Assembly: GCA_026394995.1 (NCBI GenBank)
Contig: JAPLZO010000042.1
Location: forward strand, 1 to 21,395
Reading direction: 5' to 3'
Origin: Candidatus Woesearchaeota archaeon
GTDB lineage: Archaea > Nanobdellota > Nanobdellia > SCGC-AAA011-G17 > JAPLZO01
Length of the DNA: 21,395 bases
Shown: positions 1 to 8,239 of the stretch, piece after piece
Layout of the letters: every line of letters starts with the position of its first letter
Numbering within the stretch: the first letter of the stretch is position 1
Position numbers and translations under genes: made by a program
Notes under the pieces: model-generated
The model's database searches: none
Seen by the model: the letters and a program-made list of their open reading frames with translations, nothing else
Told to the model about the DNA's origin: nothing

Positions 1-170
1 AGATAAATTTGGATAGGTATACTAAAATCATTAATAAATTTTTTAGATGTTAGATCAATTATTTTAAAACAAAAATATATTATAAACAATAAAGTAATCC
101 ATCCAATTAAATGTGAAATTTTATCATGCTTATTTGATAAATACAAAATAATGTTATTTATTTTACTCAT
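1..170 (-). CDS. Partial membrane protein (N-terminus only)
   Basis: An open frame starts at ATG 170-168 and runs without a stop to the left edge, giving about 56 residues. It begins MSKINNIILYLSNKHDK and then has one hydrophobic stretch (about residues 21-38, containing GWITLLFIIYF) that looks like a transmembrane helix. The start lies three bases after the DP2 stop codon on the same strand, so it is probably the last visible gene of the replication operon and translated by coupling. The protein cannot be identified from this fragment. The tight spacing is the main reason to believe it is real. Confidence 0.6.
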   Translation of the reverse strand, partial: MSKINNIILYLSNKHDKISHLIGWITLLFIIYFCFKIIDLTSKKFINDFSIPIQIY

Positions 171-173
171 TTT

Positions 174-3100
174 TTATCCAAACCACTTAATCATAGATTC
201 TTGTTTTTCTAAATCTTTACCAAAAATACTTTCAATTCTTCTTTTAGTTAAATCAATAGTTTGTTTTAAATAAGCTGGTAAAGCATATTTCTCAGCTAAT
301 TGTATTGAAGGTTCTAAATACTTAACAATACTACCTTCTGCAATGGTAAATATAATATTTCCACCACATTTCAAACAACTACCTTTTATTGGTGGTCTTC
401 TATACTTCTCATTACATTTAGAACATCTAAATTGTTGCATTGAAAACTTTCTTAAATTACCTTTTATATCTCTTAAAAAATGTCTCTCTATCACTAATCT
501 TGCAACATCAGCTTCATCAACAGCTCTAATTTTTTCAGCTAAGTCCATTTGCCCCATAACTTTTTCTTCCATTGTTGGCAATTGCTTATATGCACTACAT
601 CTCACACCAATATTGATATCAGAAACATCATGAGTAAACCCAAAATCATAAAATTGCTTTTCTGTTCCTAACCTACTTTTTAATTGTTCTATTTTGATAT
701 CCCATGGTTTTTTATAATTCATAGCAGCTTCATAAAATTCTAATGGATATCTCCATAGAACATCTATATCAAATGCCATATCATCTATTTCAGCAGGAAT
801 TAATCTAGAAGTTAAAACTAAAGGTGCATCTTGAGTAGCACCTCTATGTGCAGGCAAGTATTGTCTTGAGAAATTTAATAATGCATCCATCAACAACATT
901 ATACAATTTTCATCACCTTCACAATCTCTTCTTTGTGCAGCATGCCACATTGGATGTGCATAACAACCTTGTGTATCACTAAAACCAATTATTCTCCCAA
1001 CAATAGCTGCAGATGTATGTGGCGCTAACCCAATAACAATATGCCCAACTAAATCTTTTTTAGATTTAAAATTATAAAATTTTTTTAAACCATATAATTG
1101 TACAAGTAAATCATCAACAAATTTTCCAGTTCTAAATAAGATTTCATCAGCACCTTCTTCAACAGCATCCGTACATCTTGGTAAGATAATATCTTGAGGT
1201 TTAATTTCAATTAACTGATCTTCTTCAGTTAACTTTTTTCCATGAATATCTTTCTCATAACCCAATTCTTTTAATTTCTCAATGCTTGTTCCTATTTCTT
1301 TAGCCCTAAAATGAGTTATTGGCATTTCAGTCATATCAAATCTTATTGTTCCATCTTTATTAACATACAAATTATAAGAAGCTCTTAATATTCCTTTAAT
1401 CAAGTTTTCAGGAGTATGATCTTTATTACTTGTTCCTCTAACGCCTTTTATTAATTCAGGTATTTTTTCTAATTTTAATTTATTTGAAGCATTTTTAAAA
1501 TAATATTTTATATCTATTTCTTGTTGTTTATACCCATTCAATTTCCCATGTTCATTACATGTATTTTCTTTAAATTCCTTATCACATTTAACACAATAAT
1601 ATCTTTTCTTAGTTTTATTTCCACAAGTTTCACAAATAGAATAAATTGTATTTTTATTGCACCATTCACAAAAATATAATGGAAAATCACCTGTAACTTT
1701 ACCAGACTCTAAAGCTGCTTGAAAACATCTTAATCTCCCACCTTCTTTACCCACTGGAAATAGAACTTGAGGACTTCCTGTTAATTTTCTTATCTTAGCT
1801 TTTTCAGGTCTTCCCATTCTTGCTCCAATAAATGTTCCTGATTTATCTCTAAAAATTAAATCTTGATTTAATATTTCTAAGGGTTTTTCCTTACTTTCAT
1901 CTATATTTTCTAAACTTGTTTTAAATACCAAAGCCCAATCATCTTCTATTATGACATACTCATCTTTCTTGAATTTATGTGGAACTCCTAATAACTCTAA
2001 AATTCTTTTTGGGTCTTCTCCTTCAACATCTTTTTTAACATCATAAACAACAGGTAATTTCAGATTTTTATCTTTAAGTTCACCTTTATTAATCCAATCA
2101 ACTAAAACTAAAATTTGTTTTTTACTTACATCATTCCAATGAAATGTATATCTTGGATGTAAAGGAATTTTTAACATTTTAGAAATCTTAATTGCTTCCT
2201 CAGCACTTACTTCTTGTCTAGGATTCTCTATGATTTTATTTATTAATTTTTCATTTAAATCTAATTCTTTTAAATCTTTATCCTTAACGACTTTTTCTAA
2301 TTCAACAGAATACCACTCTTCATTATAACCACAAGGAATTAATTTATGTGCTCTATTAAAAAATTCTCCATAATTAACTAAAAAATCTCCTAAAAATAAT
2401 ATTTCTTCGATTTCCTTAGCATATTTTTTAGCATCTTTTTCATTTTCTAAAAATAAAACATCTCCATTTTTTAATTTAACAATAGGTCCTTCAATAGTAT
2501 CACAAGGTGCCATAGCACTACTTTTACCCGGTCTTTCATATCTTAATTGTGTTCCAGTTCCTATATAATTATTTAAAATATGCATAGTAGCAGGACTCAT
2601 ACTCATACTACTTAATCCAGAAGTTCTTGATCTACCATATCTTAATCTAAATCCTCCTGTTCTTAATGGATGTGTTAAAATTGGTCTTCCTGCAACCAAA
2701 TCTTTAATATATGTATAATCTGGATTTATTTTTGTTTCTTCTTCTACTAAATCTTTATCTTTAGCTTTAATCTTCTTTTGAATTTTTAAAAATTTTTCAA
2801 GAAAATCCCAATGTTCCATTCCCATTTCTTTACCCCAATTAGAAATTTGTTTGAAAACTTTTGGAGCTTTTTGTGTAATACCTTCTCCTATAACCAAACA
2901 AAAACCATTTCTTAATCTATTTGTTTCTATTCTTTCTAAATCTTTATAATTGCTAACTTCATATTTTTCACTTGGATCACCATCAACTTGCACAGGTAAA
3001 TTTTTAACCATAAATGCAATTTCTTCTTCACTTGGTAAATATTGTAAATTAGTAACTTTTTCATGATAATCATATAATTCAGTTACGCCTCTTTTAATTT

Positions 3101-3641
3101 CAATATCAGTTGGATCATATTCAGCATAATTCATATTTTTTCTTACATAATCAGCTATAACTAAAGTACTAGAAGCAGCTGTTCCACCAGCACTTCTAAT
3201 TGGACCTGAAAACATTAAACAAAAATATTTTTTTCCATCTTTTCTATTTTTAATTCTTAATTCAACAAAACCTTCTAAAGGACTAGCAACAATACCAAGT
3301 GTCATATAAGCCAATCCAGCTCTAATTCCTGTTTCCATTGCTTTTTTTTCATCTTCAAAACTACAGAATTTCTCTTGTGCAATTTCTAATGCAATTGTTA
3401 AAGCAACTCTCCAATCTAATTTTCCATATTTTTCCTCAAGTTCTTCAATTCTTTTAACCATATTTGTACCTTTAATTTGTGGTGCAACAGCAGAAATTAA
3501 TCCTTCTACTCTTTCAGCCATATTTTTAGCTAAAGGAATATCAACTCTATCTTCAGGATCATAACCTTTTTTTCTAGCTACATCTGCTATCTCATAAGCT
3601 TGTAGTACATTTTTTTCTAATTCTTGAAAATATTCTTCCAT
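174..3641 (-). CDS. polC: DNA polymerase D large (catalytic) subunit DP2
   Basis: Catalytic subunit of the archaeal replicative polymerase PolD, which pairs with DP1. The 1155 residues fit the family without an intein. The N-terminal region has the typical DP2 blocks (FSGPIRSAGGTAAS, then RYGRSRTSGLSSMSMSPATM). A Cys-rich zinc region starts at Cys658/Cys661. The active-site segment is HAAQRRDCEGDENCIML (Glu908, Asp910) followed by LLNFSRQYLPAHRGATQDAPL. A second zinc ribbon lies near the C-terminus (Cys1073, Cys1076 and a later CLKC). In the Pyrococcus enzyme the active-site core is N-x-D-x-D; here it reads D-C-E-G-D, so one catalytic aspartate position is glutamate. The start follows the Nudix stop by six bases with no clear ribosome-binding site, suggesting translational coupling. 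Archaeal DP2 genes are often labelled polC or dp2. Family identification is very secure. Confidence 0.97.
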   Translation of the reverse strand: MEEYFQELEKNVLQAYEIADVARKKGYDPEDRVDIPLAKNMAERVEGLISAVAPQIKGTNMVKRIEELEEKYGKLDWRVALTIALEIAQEKFCSFEDEKKAMETGIRAGLAYMTLGIVASPLEGFVELRIKNRKDGKKYFCLMFSGPIRSAGGTAASSTLVIADYVRKNMNYAEYDPTDIEIKRGVTELYDYHEKVTNLQYLPSEEEIAFMVKNLPVQVDGDPSEKYEVSNYKDLERIETNRLRNGFCLVIGEGITQKAPKVFKQISNWGKEMGMEHWDFLEKFLKIQKKIKAKDKDLVEEETKINPDYTYIKDLVAGRPILTHPLRTGGFRLRYGRSRTSGLSSMSMSPATMHILNNYIGTGTQLRYERPGKSSAMAPCDTIEGPIVKLKNGDVLFLENEKDAKKYAKEIEEILFLGDFLVNYGEFFNRAHKLIPCGYNEEWYSVELEKVVKDKDLKELDLNEKLINKIIENPRQEVSAEEAIKISKMLKIPLHPRYTFHWNDVSKKQILVLVDWINKGELKDKNLKLPVVYDVKKDVEGEDPKRILELLGVPHKFKKDEYVIIEDDWALVFKTSLENIDESKEKPLEILNQDLIFRDKSGTFIGARMGRPEKAKIRKLTGSPQVLFPVGKEGGRLRCFQAALESGKVTGDFPLYFCEWCNKNTIYSICETCGNKTKKRYYCVKCDKEFKENTCNEHGKLNGYKQQEIDIKYYFKNASNKLKLEKIPELIKGVRGTSNKDHTPENLIKGILRASYNLYVNKDGTIRFDMTEMPITHFRAKEIGTSIEKLKELGYEKDIHGKKLTEEDQLIEIKPQDIILPRCTDAVEEGADEILFRTGKFVDDLLVQLYGLKKFYNFKSKKDLVGHIVIGLAPHTSAAIVGRIIGFSDTQGCYAHPMWHAAQRRDCEGDENCIMLLMDALLNFSRQYLPAHRGATQDAPLVLTSRLIPAEIDDMAFDIDVLWRYPLEFYEAAMNYKKPWDIKIEQLKSRLGTEKQFYDFGFTHDVSDINIGVRCSAYKQLPTMEEKVMGQMDLAEKIRAVDEADVARLVIERHFLRDIKGNLRKFSMQQFRCSKCNEKYRRPPIKGSCLKCGGNIIFTIAEGSIVKYLEPSIQLAEKYALPAYLKQTIDLTKRRIESIFGKDLEKQESMIKWFG

Positions 3642-3647
3642 TTTAGT

Positions 3648-4130
3648 TTATTTTTTCCATTCTCCAATTTTCTCTCCTTTCAATAACTTGTCTAACATTT
3701 CTAACTCTTCATAAATACCTTCAATTAAATCATAATTTTTTGCTTCTTCTAAAGTTACCCAAACATATTCTGTTAGTGCACTACATAATTTTATTTCACC
3801 ATCATCATGATCTGCAAAAAGACTAACAATTAAAGTTGGAATACCATCTTCTCTAATATAAGATAAGCTTGTTACATATCCAAAATTTTTAATTTTTAAT
3901 CCGGTTTCTTCCATAACTTCTCTTCTAAGTAAATCCTCAAAAATATTATACCAATGAGAATTTGTATCTTTAGGTCTTGTACTATAATCATTCATCTCTA
4001 ATTTTCCACCAGGCACAGTCCATAAATTTGGAAAGGCTTTTTCATTAGGTGATCTTTTTGTAATCAAATATTTTCCATCTTTTACAATGATTCCAGTTAC
4101 AACAACATAATGAGCTTTATTTGGATCCAT
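3648..4130 (-). CDS. NUDIX hydrolase in the PolD operon
   Basis: A 160-residue NUDIX-fold protein, a family that hydrolyses nucleoside diphosphates linked to another group. The Nudix box is recognisable but split: WTVPGGKLE comes first, then about 14 extra residues (including RPKDTNSHWYNIFED), then the helix RREVMEETGL with the metal-binding REVxEE signature. I have the impression that other DPANN and candidate-phyla Nudix proteins carry a similar insertion, so it is probably a subfamily trait rather than damage. The substrate cannot be read from the sequence; cleaning of oxidised nucleotides is possible given the neighbours. The ATG lies one base after the DP1 stop, and its ribosome-binding site AAGGAGG is embedded in the last DP1 codons, so the genes are translationally coupled. 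Confidence 0.9.
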   Translation of the reverse strand: MDPNKAHYVVVTGIIVKDGKYLITKRSPNEKAFPNLWTVPGGKLEMNDYSTRPKDTNSHWYNIFEDLLRREVMEETGLKIKNFGYVTSLSYIREDGIPTLIVSLFADHDDGEIKLCSALTEYVWVTLEEAKNYDLIEGIYEELEMLDKLLKGEKIGEWKK

Positions 4131-4131
4131 T

Positions 4132-5778
4132 TTATGCCTCCTTACTAAATTTTAGCATGTTTATTTCTCTAGTTTTAAGATTAATAATAGGAACTTTACC
4201 TGGATCAGGATTATTTCCTGTTTTTTCTTGGAAATCTGTTTTAGCTTGCCAACAGGAACAATTTATAGTTATGATATTATTATAAGTTGAAATATCAGAT
4301 CTATGCATCTCTCCTGTAACAATTATATCTGGAATTTTTTCTATAACTAAATTATCTTTTTCAATATCAGGAACATACAATGCTGATCCATGTGTTGGTG
4401 CTAAATGTCTCCTTTGTAACAAATATTTTAAAATTAAATTTGGATTATCTCTAGCATTATTTTGTCTTAAACTTTCTATATTATTAACATAATAATGAAA
4501 ACCATATCCATGATACATTAGAATGTCATATCCACTAAAATCAGGGCTTGAGTGTATATTAACATATCCAGGATTACTAACCATTGTAACATTGGGTAAT
4601 TTATATAATGATTTTGCAAATTCTTTATCCAAAACAGGTTGAGGAACACCAATTCTTAAAGCATCATGATTACCAGGACAAATTATAATATTGATATCTT
4701 GTCTTATCTGTGATAATATCTCAGCACATTTATCATATTGCCTTACAACATCACTTATCACTAATTCTTGATCTTGTCCTGGATATATACCAATACCATC
4801 AATTAAATCACCAATTATAAATAGATATTTCAAATTCTTAGCAACTTTTCTTTGTTTAAAACTACCCAAACTACCATTTAACCATTTTACAAATTTACCA
4901 AAATCATCAGCTAAAAAATTAACAGAGCCAATATGTAAATCAGAAATAAAAGCAGCATAAACTTCATCTTCAGTTTTTTTAACATCTCCAACAACCATTG
5001 CATCAGGTAATATTATACTTGTTGTAAAGATTATTCGATCACCTAATACACCCGTTACACCAATAACCTCATCTAATGTTAAATCCTTAGCAAAATTAAA
5101 TAATTCATCTCTATTTTTATTTATCAAAACTGTAATGTAACCTGTAGGATCTTCTAAAGTCAACAAAACATTTCCATTTTTAGTTATTTGTTTACCATAC
5201 ACTAACCCGATTGTACTAACAATTTCTCTAGTATTCTTCCCTATTAATCTATTAATAGAAACAGCTTTTTGTAATTCTATTCTATTCATGAGCATTTTCC
5301 TAATGCTTTCATATCTTGATTTAAAGTAACCCACAAAATCCTTTGTCTCTCTTTTTTTAGATTCCTCAGCAAAAGATTTTAATATTATAACATTAGAATC
5401 AATTCTCTGTGGTTTTTCTATTACCAAAGTTTCTTCGGGTTTCTCAACTTGCTCTAAGATTGTATTTAGTTGTTCTTTCTTAACTGGATTTATATTATAA
5501 TTCAACAAATCTAGAAAAGTATGATATATCTTTCCATTTCTACCCTTTTCATAAAAACTTTTAGATTTTTCAAATTCCAACCAATTAATATCAATATTTC
5601 CTCCATTATTTTTTATAACATAAAATAGATCTTTATTTATCACAATAGGTTTATCCTTAGAAATAATTTTTTCATTAATTAAATTAAAAAATTCTTCATC
5701 AAATTCAACATCTAAAAAATCTGGACTAATTAAATAACCTTTCTCTATAAATTTACCAATAATCTCTTCTTTATTCAT
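4132..5778 (-). CDS. polB: DNA polymerase D small (exonuclease) subunit DP1
   Basis: Proofreading subunit of PolD, 548 residues. The N-terminal part is poorly conserved. A central OB-fold region contains KNGNVLLTLEDPTGYITVLI. The C-terminal half is an Mre11-like calcineurin-type phosphoesterase with its metal-binding motifs in order: SDLHIGS (Asp280, His282), IIGDLIDG, CPGNHD, MYHGYG, and finally GEMH (Glu490, His492). The last motif is GHxH in Pyrococcus-type exonuclease subunits, so one histidine ligand is glutamate here. The remaining ligands are intact, so activity is plausible but unproven. The ATG overlaps the orc1 stop as ATGA. Archaeal DP1 genes are variously labelled polB, polD1 or dp1. 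Confidence 0.96.
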   Translation of the reverse strand: MNKEEIIGKFIEKGYLISPDFLDVEFDEEFFNLINEKIISKDKPIVINKDLFYVIKNNGGNIDINWLEFEKSKSFYEKGRNGKIYHTFLDLLNYNINPVKKEQLNTILEQVEKPEETLVIEKPQRIDSNVIILKSFAEESKKRETKDFVGYFKSRYESIRKMLMNRIELQKAVSINRLIGKNTREIVSTIGLVYGKQITKNGNVLLTLEDPTGYITVLINKNRDELFNFAKDLTLDEVIGVTGVLGDRIIFTTSIILPDAMVVGDVKKTEDEVYAAFISDLHIGSVNFLADDFGKFVKWLNGSLGSFKQRKVAKNLKYLFIIGDLIDGIGIYPGQDQELVISDVVRQYDKCAEILSQIRQDINIIICPGNHDALRIGVPQPVLDKEFAKSLYKLPNVTMVSNPGYVNIHSSPDFSGYDILMYHGYGFHYYVNNIESLRQNNARDNPNLILKYLLQRRHLAPTHGSALYVPDIEKDNLVIEKIPDIIVTGEMHRSDISTYNNIITINCSCWQAKTDFQEKTGNNPDPGKVPIINLKTREINMLKFSKEA

Positions 5779-6977
5779 ATACCCAAACCCTCTTTTAATA
5801 TGTCATTTATTTTATCTATAACAGAAGGTGGGACAGCTAAACACAATTCTCTAGTTCTACCATATCTACCTTTACTAATTACTTTAGCATTAATAATACC
5901 TAACATATCCAATTCTGCTATGATATCAGAAACTCTTCTTTGTGTTAAAGGTCTTACACCACACTTAAAACAATATTCTTTATATGTATCATATATATCT
6001 CCTGTAAAAACAGGTTTACTAGAACGATTTTTAACATCTAATAATGAATATAATGTTATCTTAGATTGTTTTGGTTGTGTTGATATAACATCTAATATTC
6101 TATCATGTTCTATTTTTCCTTCAGCAGCATCAATATCTTCTATTTCTATGAAATTTTTATTTTCCCTTTCAGCTAATTCACCAGCAACTCTTAATAATTC
6201 TAAAGCTCTTCTTGCATCTCCATGTTCTCTAGCAGCATAAGCAGAACATTTTTCAATAACGCCTTCTTTAAAAGCACCTTTTCTAAATGCAATTTTTCCT
6301 CTTTGTTGTAATATTTGTTGTAATTGTATTGCATTATATGGTGGAAATACCAATTCTTCTTCTGACAAAGATGATTTTACTCTTGGATCTAGATTATCTG
6401 TAAAAACTAAATCATTTGAAATTCCTATTAATGATATTTCACTATTTTTTAATTCTGTACTTAATCTTGTTAGATTATATAAAACATTATCACCAATTTT
6501 TTCTACTAATTGATCAATTTCATCTAGCACAATAACCAATAATAATTTTTTTTCATCCAATTCATTAATAAATAATTTATAAACTTCATCAGTTGGTAAT
6601 CCTGTTGCAGGAATTTCTTTTCCAAATTCTCTTGCTAATTGTGCTATCAATCTATATTCAGTATCAGCTATTCTTTTTAATTTACAATTTAAATAAATGA
6701 TTTTTAAATTAATTTTATTTTTCTTGGCAACTTCATTCATATTATCGCAAACATGCTTTATTGTTAATGTTTTACCAGTTCCTGTTTTTCCAAAAATAAA
6801 AACATTAGAAGGCTTTTCCATTCTTAATGAAGGTGCTAATATACTTGCAATTTGTTTGATTTGTTTTTCTCTATATAGAACATCTTCAGGATTATAATTA
6901 GATTGTAATGCTTTTTTATTAACAAAAATAGGATCTTTCTTAATATAATCTTCAAAAAAAGAAGTTAATTTCGACAA
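5775..6977 (-). CDS. cdc6: Orc1/Cdc6 replication initiator
   Basis: A 400-residue AAA+ origin-recognition protein that binds origin repeats and loads the MCM helicase. Visible in order: Walker A GKTGTGKT (residues 63-70), Walker B VIVLDEID (about 148-155), sensor 1 around IGISND, sensor 2/arginine region HGDARRALELL, and a C-terminal winged helix (LTQRRVSDIIAELDMLGI, then KGRYGRTRE). The start is TTG at 6977-6975, six bases after a strong GGGGTGG ribosome-binding site; no ATG is better placed. It is the first gene of the operon with DP1, Nudix and DP2, and it abuts the AT-rich candidate origin. An orc1-DP1-DP2-origin cluster is also known in Pyrococcus. Confidence 0.96.
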   Translation of the reverse strand: MSKLTSFFEDYIKKDPIFVNKKALQSNYNPEDVLYREKQIKQIASILAPSLRMEKPSNVFIFGKTGTGKTLTIKHVCDNMNEVAKKNKINLKIIYLNCKLKRIADTEYRLIAQLAREFGKEIPATGLPTDEVYKLFINELDEKKLLLVIVLDEIDQLVEKIGDNVLYNLTRLSTELKNSEISLIGISNDLVFTDNLDPRVKSSLSEEELVFPPYNAIQLQQILQQRGKIAFRKGAFKEGVIEKCSAYAAREHGDARRALELLRVAGELAERENKNFIEIEDIDAAEGKIEHDRILDVISTQPKQSKITLYSLLDVKNRSSKPVFTGDIYDTYKEYCFKCGVRPLTQRRVSDIIAELDMLGIINAKVISKGRYGRTRELCLAVPPSVIDKINDILKEGLGI

Positions 6978-7013
6978 ATTCTACCACCCCACTTTAGCTT
7001 AATTATAAATAAA
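6978..7013 (-). promoter_or_regulatory. Promoter and ribosome-binding site of the orc1-PolD operon
   Basis: On the minus strand a TATA-like TTTATTTATAATT (7013-7001) is followed by GGGGTGG (6990-6984), six bases before the TTG start. The good Shine-Dalgarno spacing is what fixes the TTG as the initiation codon. Confidence 0.6.
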
Positions 7014-7063
7014 CAATTTTTTTAATTTAAGATTATATATAAACATTATTATTCCAAAAAATG

Positions 7064-7090
7064 AACACCAACACCTATATTTCCACTGGA
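7064..7090 (-). promoter_or_regulatory. ORB-like element, left
   Basis: Read on the minus strand, TCCAGTGGAAAT (7090-7079) is followed by the G-rich AGGTGTTGGTGTT. The first part matches the core I recall for euryarchaeal mini-ORBs (TTCCAGTGGAAA) almost completely, and a G-rich 3' side is expected of an origin-recognition box. One base of the core is missing on the 5' side. Confidence 0.45.
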
Positions 7091-7157
7091 CATATGTTTA
7101 TATAAATTAACACCTCAATTTCTTATAAAACTTTAAAATGATAACACTTCTCTAACA

Positions 7158-7231
7158 TATATATTATATAATTATATTTTTTATATTATTATTATATATT
7201 ATAGAAAAACTTATATAATATATAATAATAA
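7158..7231. other. AT-only core, possible DNA-unwinding element
   Basis: About 74 bases composed almost entirely of TAT/ATA/TTA runs with only a few G or C, the weakest duplex in the window. It lies between the two ORB-like elements. The role as unwinding element is inferred from position and composition. Confidence 0.45.
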
Positions 7232-7310
7232 ATCGTCGATAAATTTTTCCTAATTTTAAAGTAAAAAATTAACTTACTATTCAACAATAATTCATTAAAT
7301 AATAAATTTC

Positions 7311-7332
7311 ACTTATTTTATTAAAAATAAGT
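7311..7332. terminator. Short perfect hairpin
   Basis: ACTTATTTT (7311-7319), loop ATTA, AAAATAAGT (7324-7332): perfect 9-bp arms. It lies 53-74 bases past the end of the minus-strand gene at 7385-7804 and could end that transcript, or be part of the candidate origin. Confidence 0.35.
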
Positions 7333-7341
7333 CAAAATAAC

Positions 7342-7367
7342 CTCCACTTGAACTCATGGTGTAGGGG
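7342..7367 (+). promoter_or_regulatory. ORB-like element, right
   Basis: CTCCACTTGAAC (7342-7353) is followed ten bases later by GGGG (7364-7367). A CCACTTGAAAC-like core with a downstream G-run resembles archaeal origin-recognition boxes. It is oriented opposite to the element at 7064-7090, with the AT core between them. Confidence 0.4.
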
Positions 7368-7384
7368 TATTATATAAATTTTAA

Positions 7385-7804
7385 TTATATATAACAACTT
7401 AAATAATCTATATCTACAATCTGAATCTTATGTGTATTACCATTATAATTTAATCTTTCACTAATTATATCATATTGATCATTTATTATAGATTTAGATA
7501 TTTCAAACAAAGCTACAAAACGTTTTTCTAAAGTTATAGGCCACTTATATCTTTTATTTATCTTAAAAAAGTTTAAATCACAAATTGAAATTAAATAAAT
7601 ATACTTTGGTTTAGACAACTCAATTTCTAAATCTGATGTAAAACCCCAAAAGAATTTAGGTAATTGACTCCAACTTAATCTTTCCTCTCTACAAGAATTA
7701 ATTTTTATCCATTTCTGTGCTTCAAGTTGGATTAAGAGCTTATCAAGACTCTCTTTTACTTCATTATCTTGAGTAGTTAAAGTTATATATAATTCTTTTA
7801 TCAT
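7385..7804 (-). CDS. Hypothetical protein next to candidate origin
   Basis: A 139-residue soluble protein I do not recognise. It begins MIKELYITLTTQDNEVKESL and has several aromatic residues (WIKI, RLSWSQLPKFFWGF, YKWP). Predicted alternation of strands and helices suggests a small alpha/beta fold. There is no signal peptide, membrane helix or clear motif, and no ribosome-binding site before the ATG, so a leaderless message is likely. Composition matches neighbouring genes and the frame is intact, which favours a real gene. It is divergent from the PRC-barrel gene. Confidence 0.6.
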   Translation of the reverse strand: MIKELYITLTTQDNEVKESLDKLLIQLEAQKWIKINSCREERLSWSQLPKFFWGFTSDLEIELSKPKYIYLISICDLNFFKINKRYKWPITLEKRFVALFEISKSIINDQYDIISERLNYNGNTHKIQIVDIDYLSCYI

Positions 7805-7873
7805 ATTATAATGAAAATATCAACATCTATTAATACTTTTAATAATACTTAAAATATAGATTATAAACCAGAA

Positions 7874-7920
7874 AGCTTTATAAAGAAGTATTGCATTTAA
7901 AAAATAAATATAAAGGAGGA
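7874..7920 (+). promoter_or_regulatory. Promoter and ribosome-binding site of the PRC-barrel gene
   Basis: TATA-like GCTTTATAAAG near 7874-7884 precedes a strong AAAGGAGGA (7912-7920) placed six bases before ATG 7927. This rules out the in-frame ATG at 7891, which lies upstream of the ribosome-binding site. Confidence 0.65.
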
Positions 7921-7926
7921 TTTATA

Positions 7927-8187
7927 ATGTCAGACGAAAAAAGATACTCTAGATTCTTGCTCGGAAAAACTGTTGTTACAAAATCAGGAAAAAGATTTGG
8001 TGAAGTAGGTGCTTTAACATTTGAAACAAGAACTGGTGAGTTAATACAAATCGTTCTTAAAAATCCAACATCTTACACACAAAATCTAGAACTAGAGAGA
8101 GATCCTCAAGGAAACATGATGATCCCATACTCAACAGTTATTGCAATAGGTGATTTTGTAGTAGTTGCTGAAGAAGACATAATTTAA
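7927..8187 (+). CDS. PRC-barrel domain protein
   Basis: An 86-residue single-domain PRC-barrel protein (MSDEKRYSRFLLGKTVV, then SGKRFGEVGALTFETRTGELIQ, ending GDFVVVAEEDII). PRC barrels are small beta-barrels used for protein or RNA contacts. Short stand-alone versions are common in archaea, and in haloarchaea such proteins (CdpB) link FtsZ/SepF in cell division. Which role applies here cannot be told. The start was chosen at ATG 7927 because of the ribosome-binding site just before it. It lies 52 bases upstream of lon on the same strand, but lon appears to have its own promoter. Confidence 0.85.
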   Translation: MSDEKRYSRFLLGKTVVTKSGKRFGEVGALTFETRTGELIQIVLKNPTSYTQNLELERDPQGNMMIPYSTVIAIGDFVVVAEEDII

Positions 8188-8210
8188 TTCTAGAAGATAA
8201 ATCCAAAAGA

Positions 8211-8223
8211 TTTTTAATATATA
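8211..8223 (+). promoter_or_regulatory. Promoter of lon (leaderless)
   Basis: TTTTTAATATATA is centred about 23 bases before ATG 8240, the archaeal TATA-to-start distance, and there is no Shine-Dalgarno sequence. Transcription probably starts at or next to the ATG. Confidence 0.5.
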
Positions 8224-8239
8224 CTTCTATATATAATGT

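Larger units (their letters stand above)
6978..7384. other. Candidate replication origin (gene-free, 407 bp)
   Basis: No gene was found here. The stretch begins at the orc1 start and contains an AT core (about 7158-7231) and two sequences resembling Orc1-binding boxes in opposite orientation, at 7064-7090 and 7342-7367. A short dyad ATCGTCGAT lies at 7232-7240 and a hairpin at 7311-7332. Position next to orc1, AT-richness and flanking boxes match known euryarchaeal origins. Function is inferred; the boxes are degenerate and few. Confidence 0.55.

Noticed and set aside
343..633. Open frame on the plus strand opposite DP2
   Set aside because: It lies wholly antisense to the highly conserved DP2 C-terminus and has no promoter or ribosome-binding site. 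The same holds for frames opposite orc1 (5800-6240), lon (9403-9996) and the lipoprotein (17588-17857).
7891..7926. Upstream ATG as start of the PRC-barrel gene
   Set aside because: The strong ribosome-binding site at 7912-7920 lies inside this extension and points to ATG 7927; the PRC barrel begins right after it.
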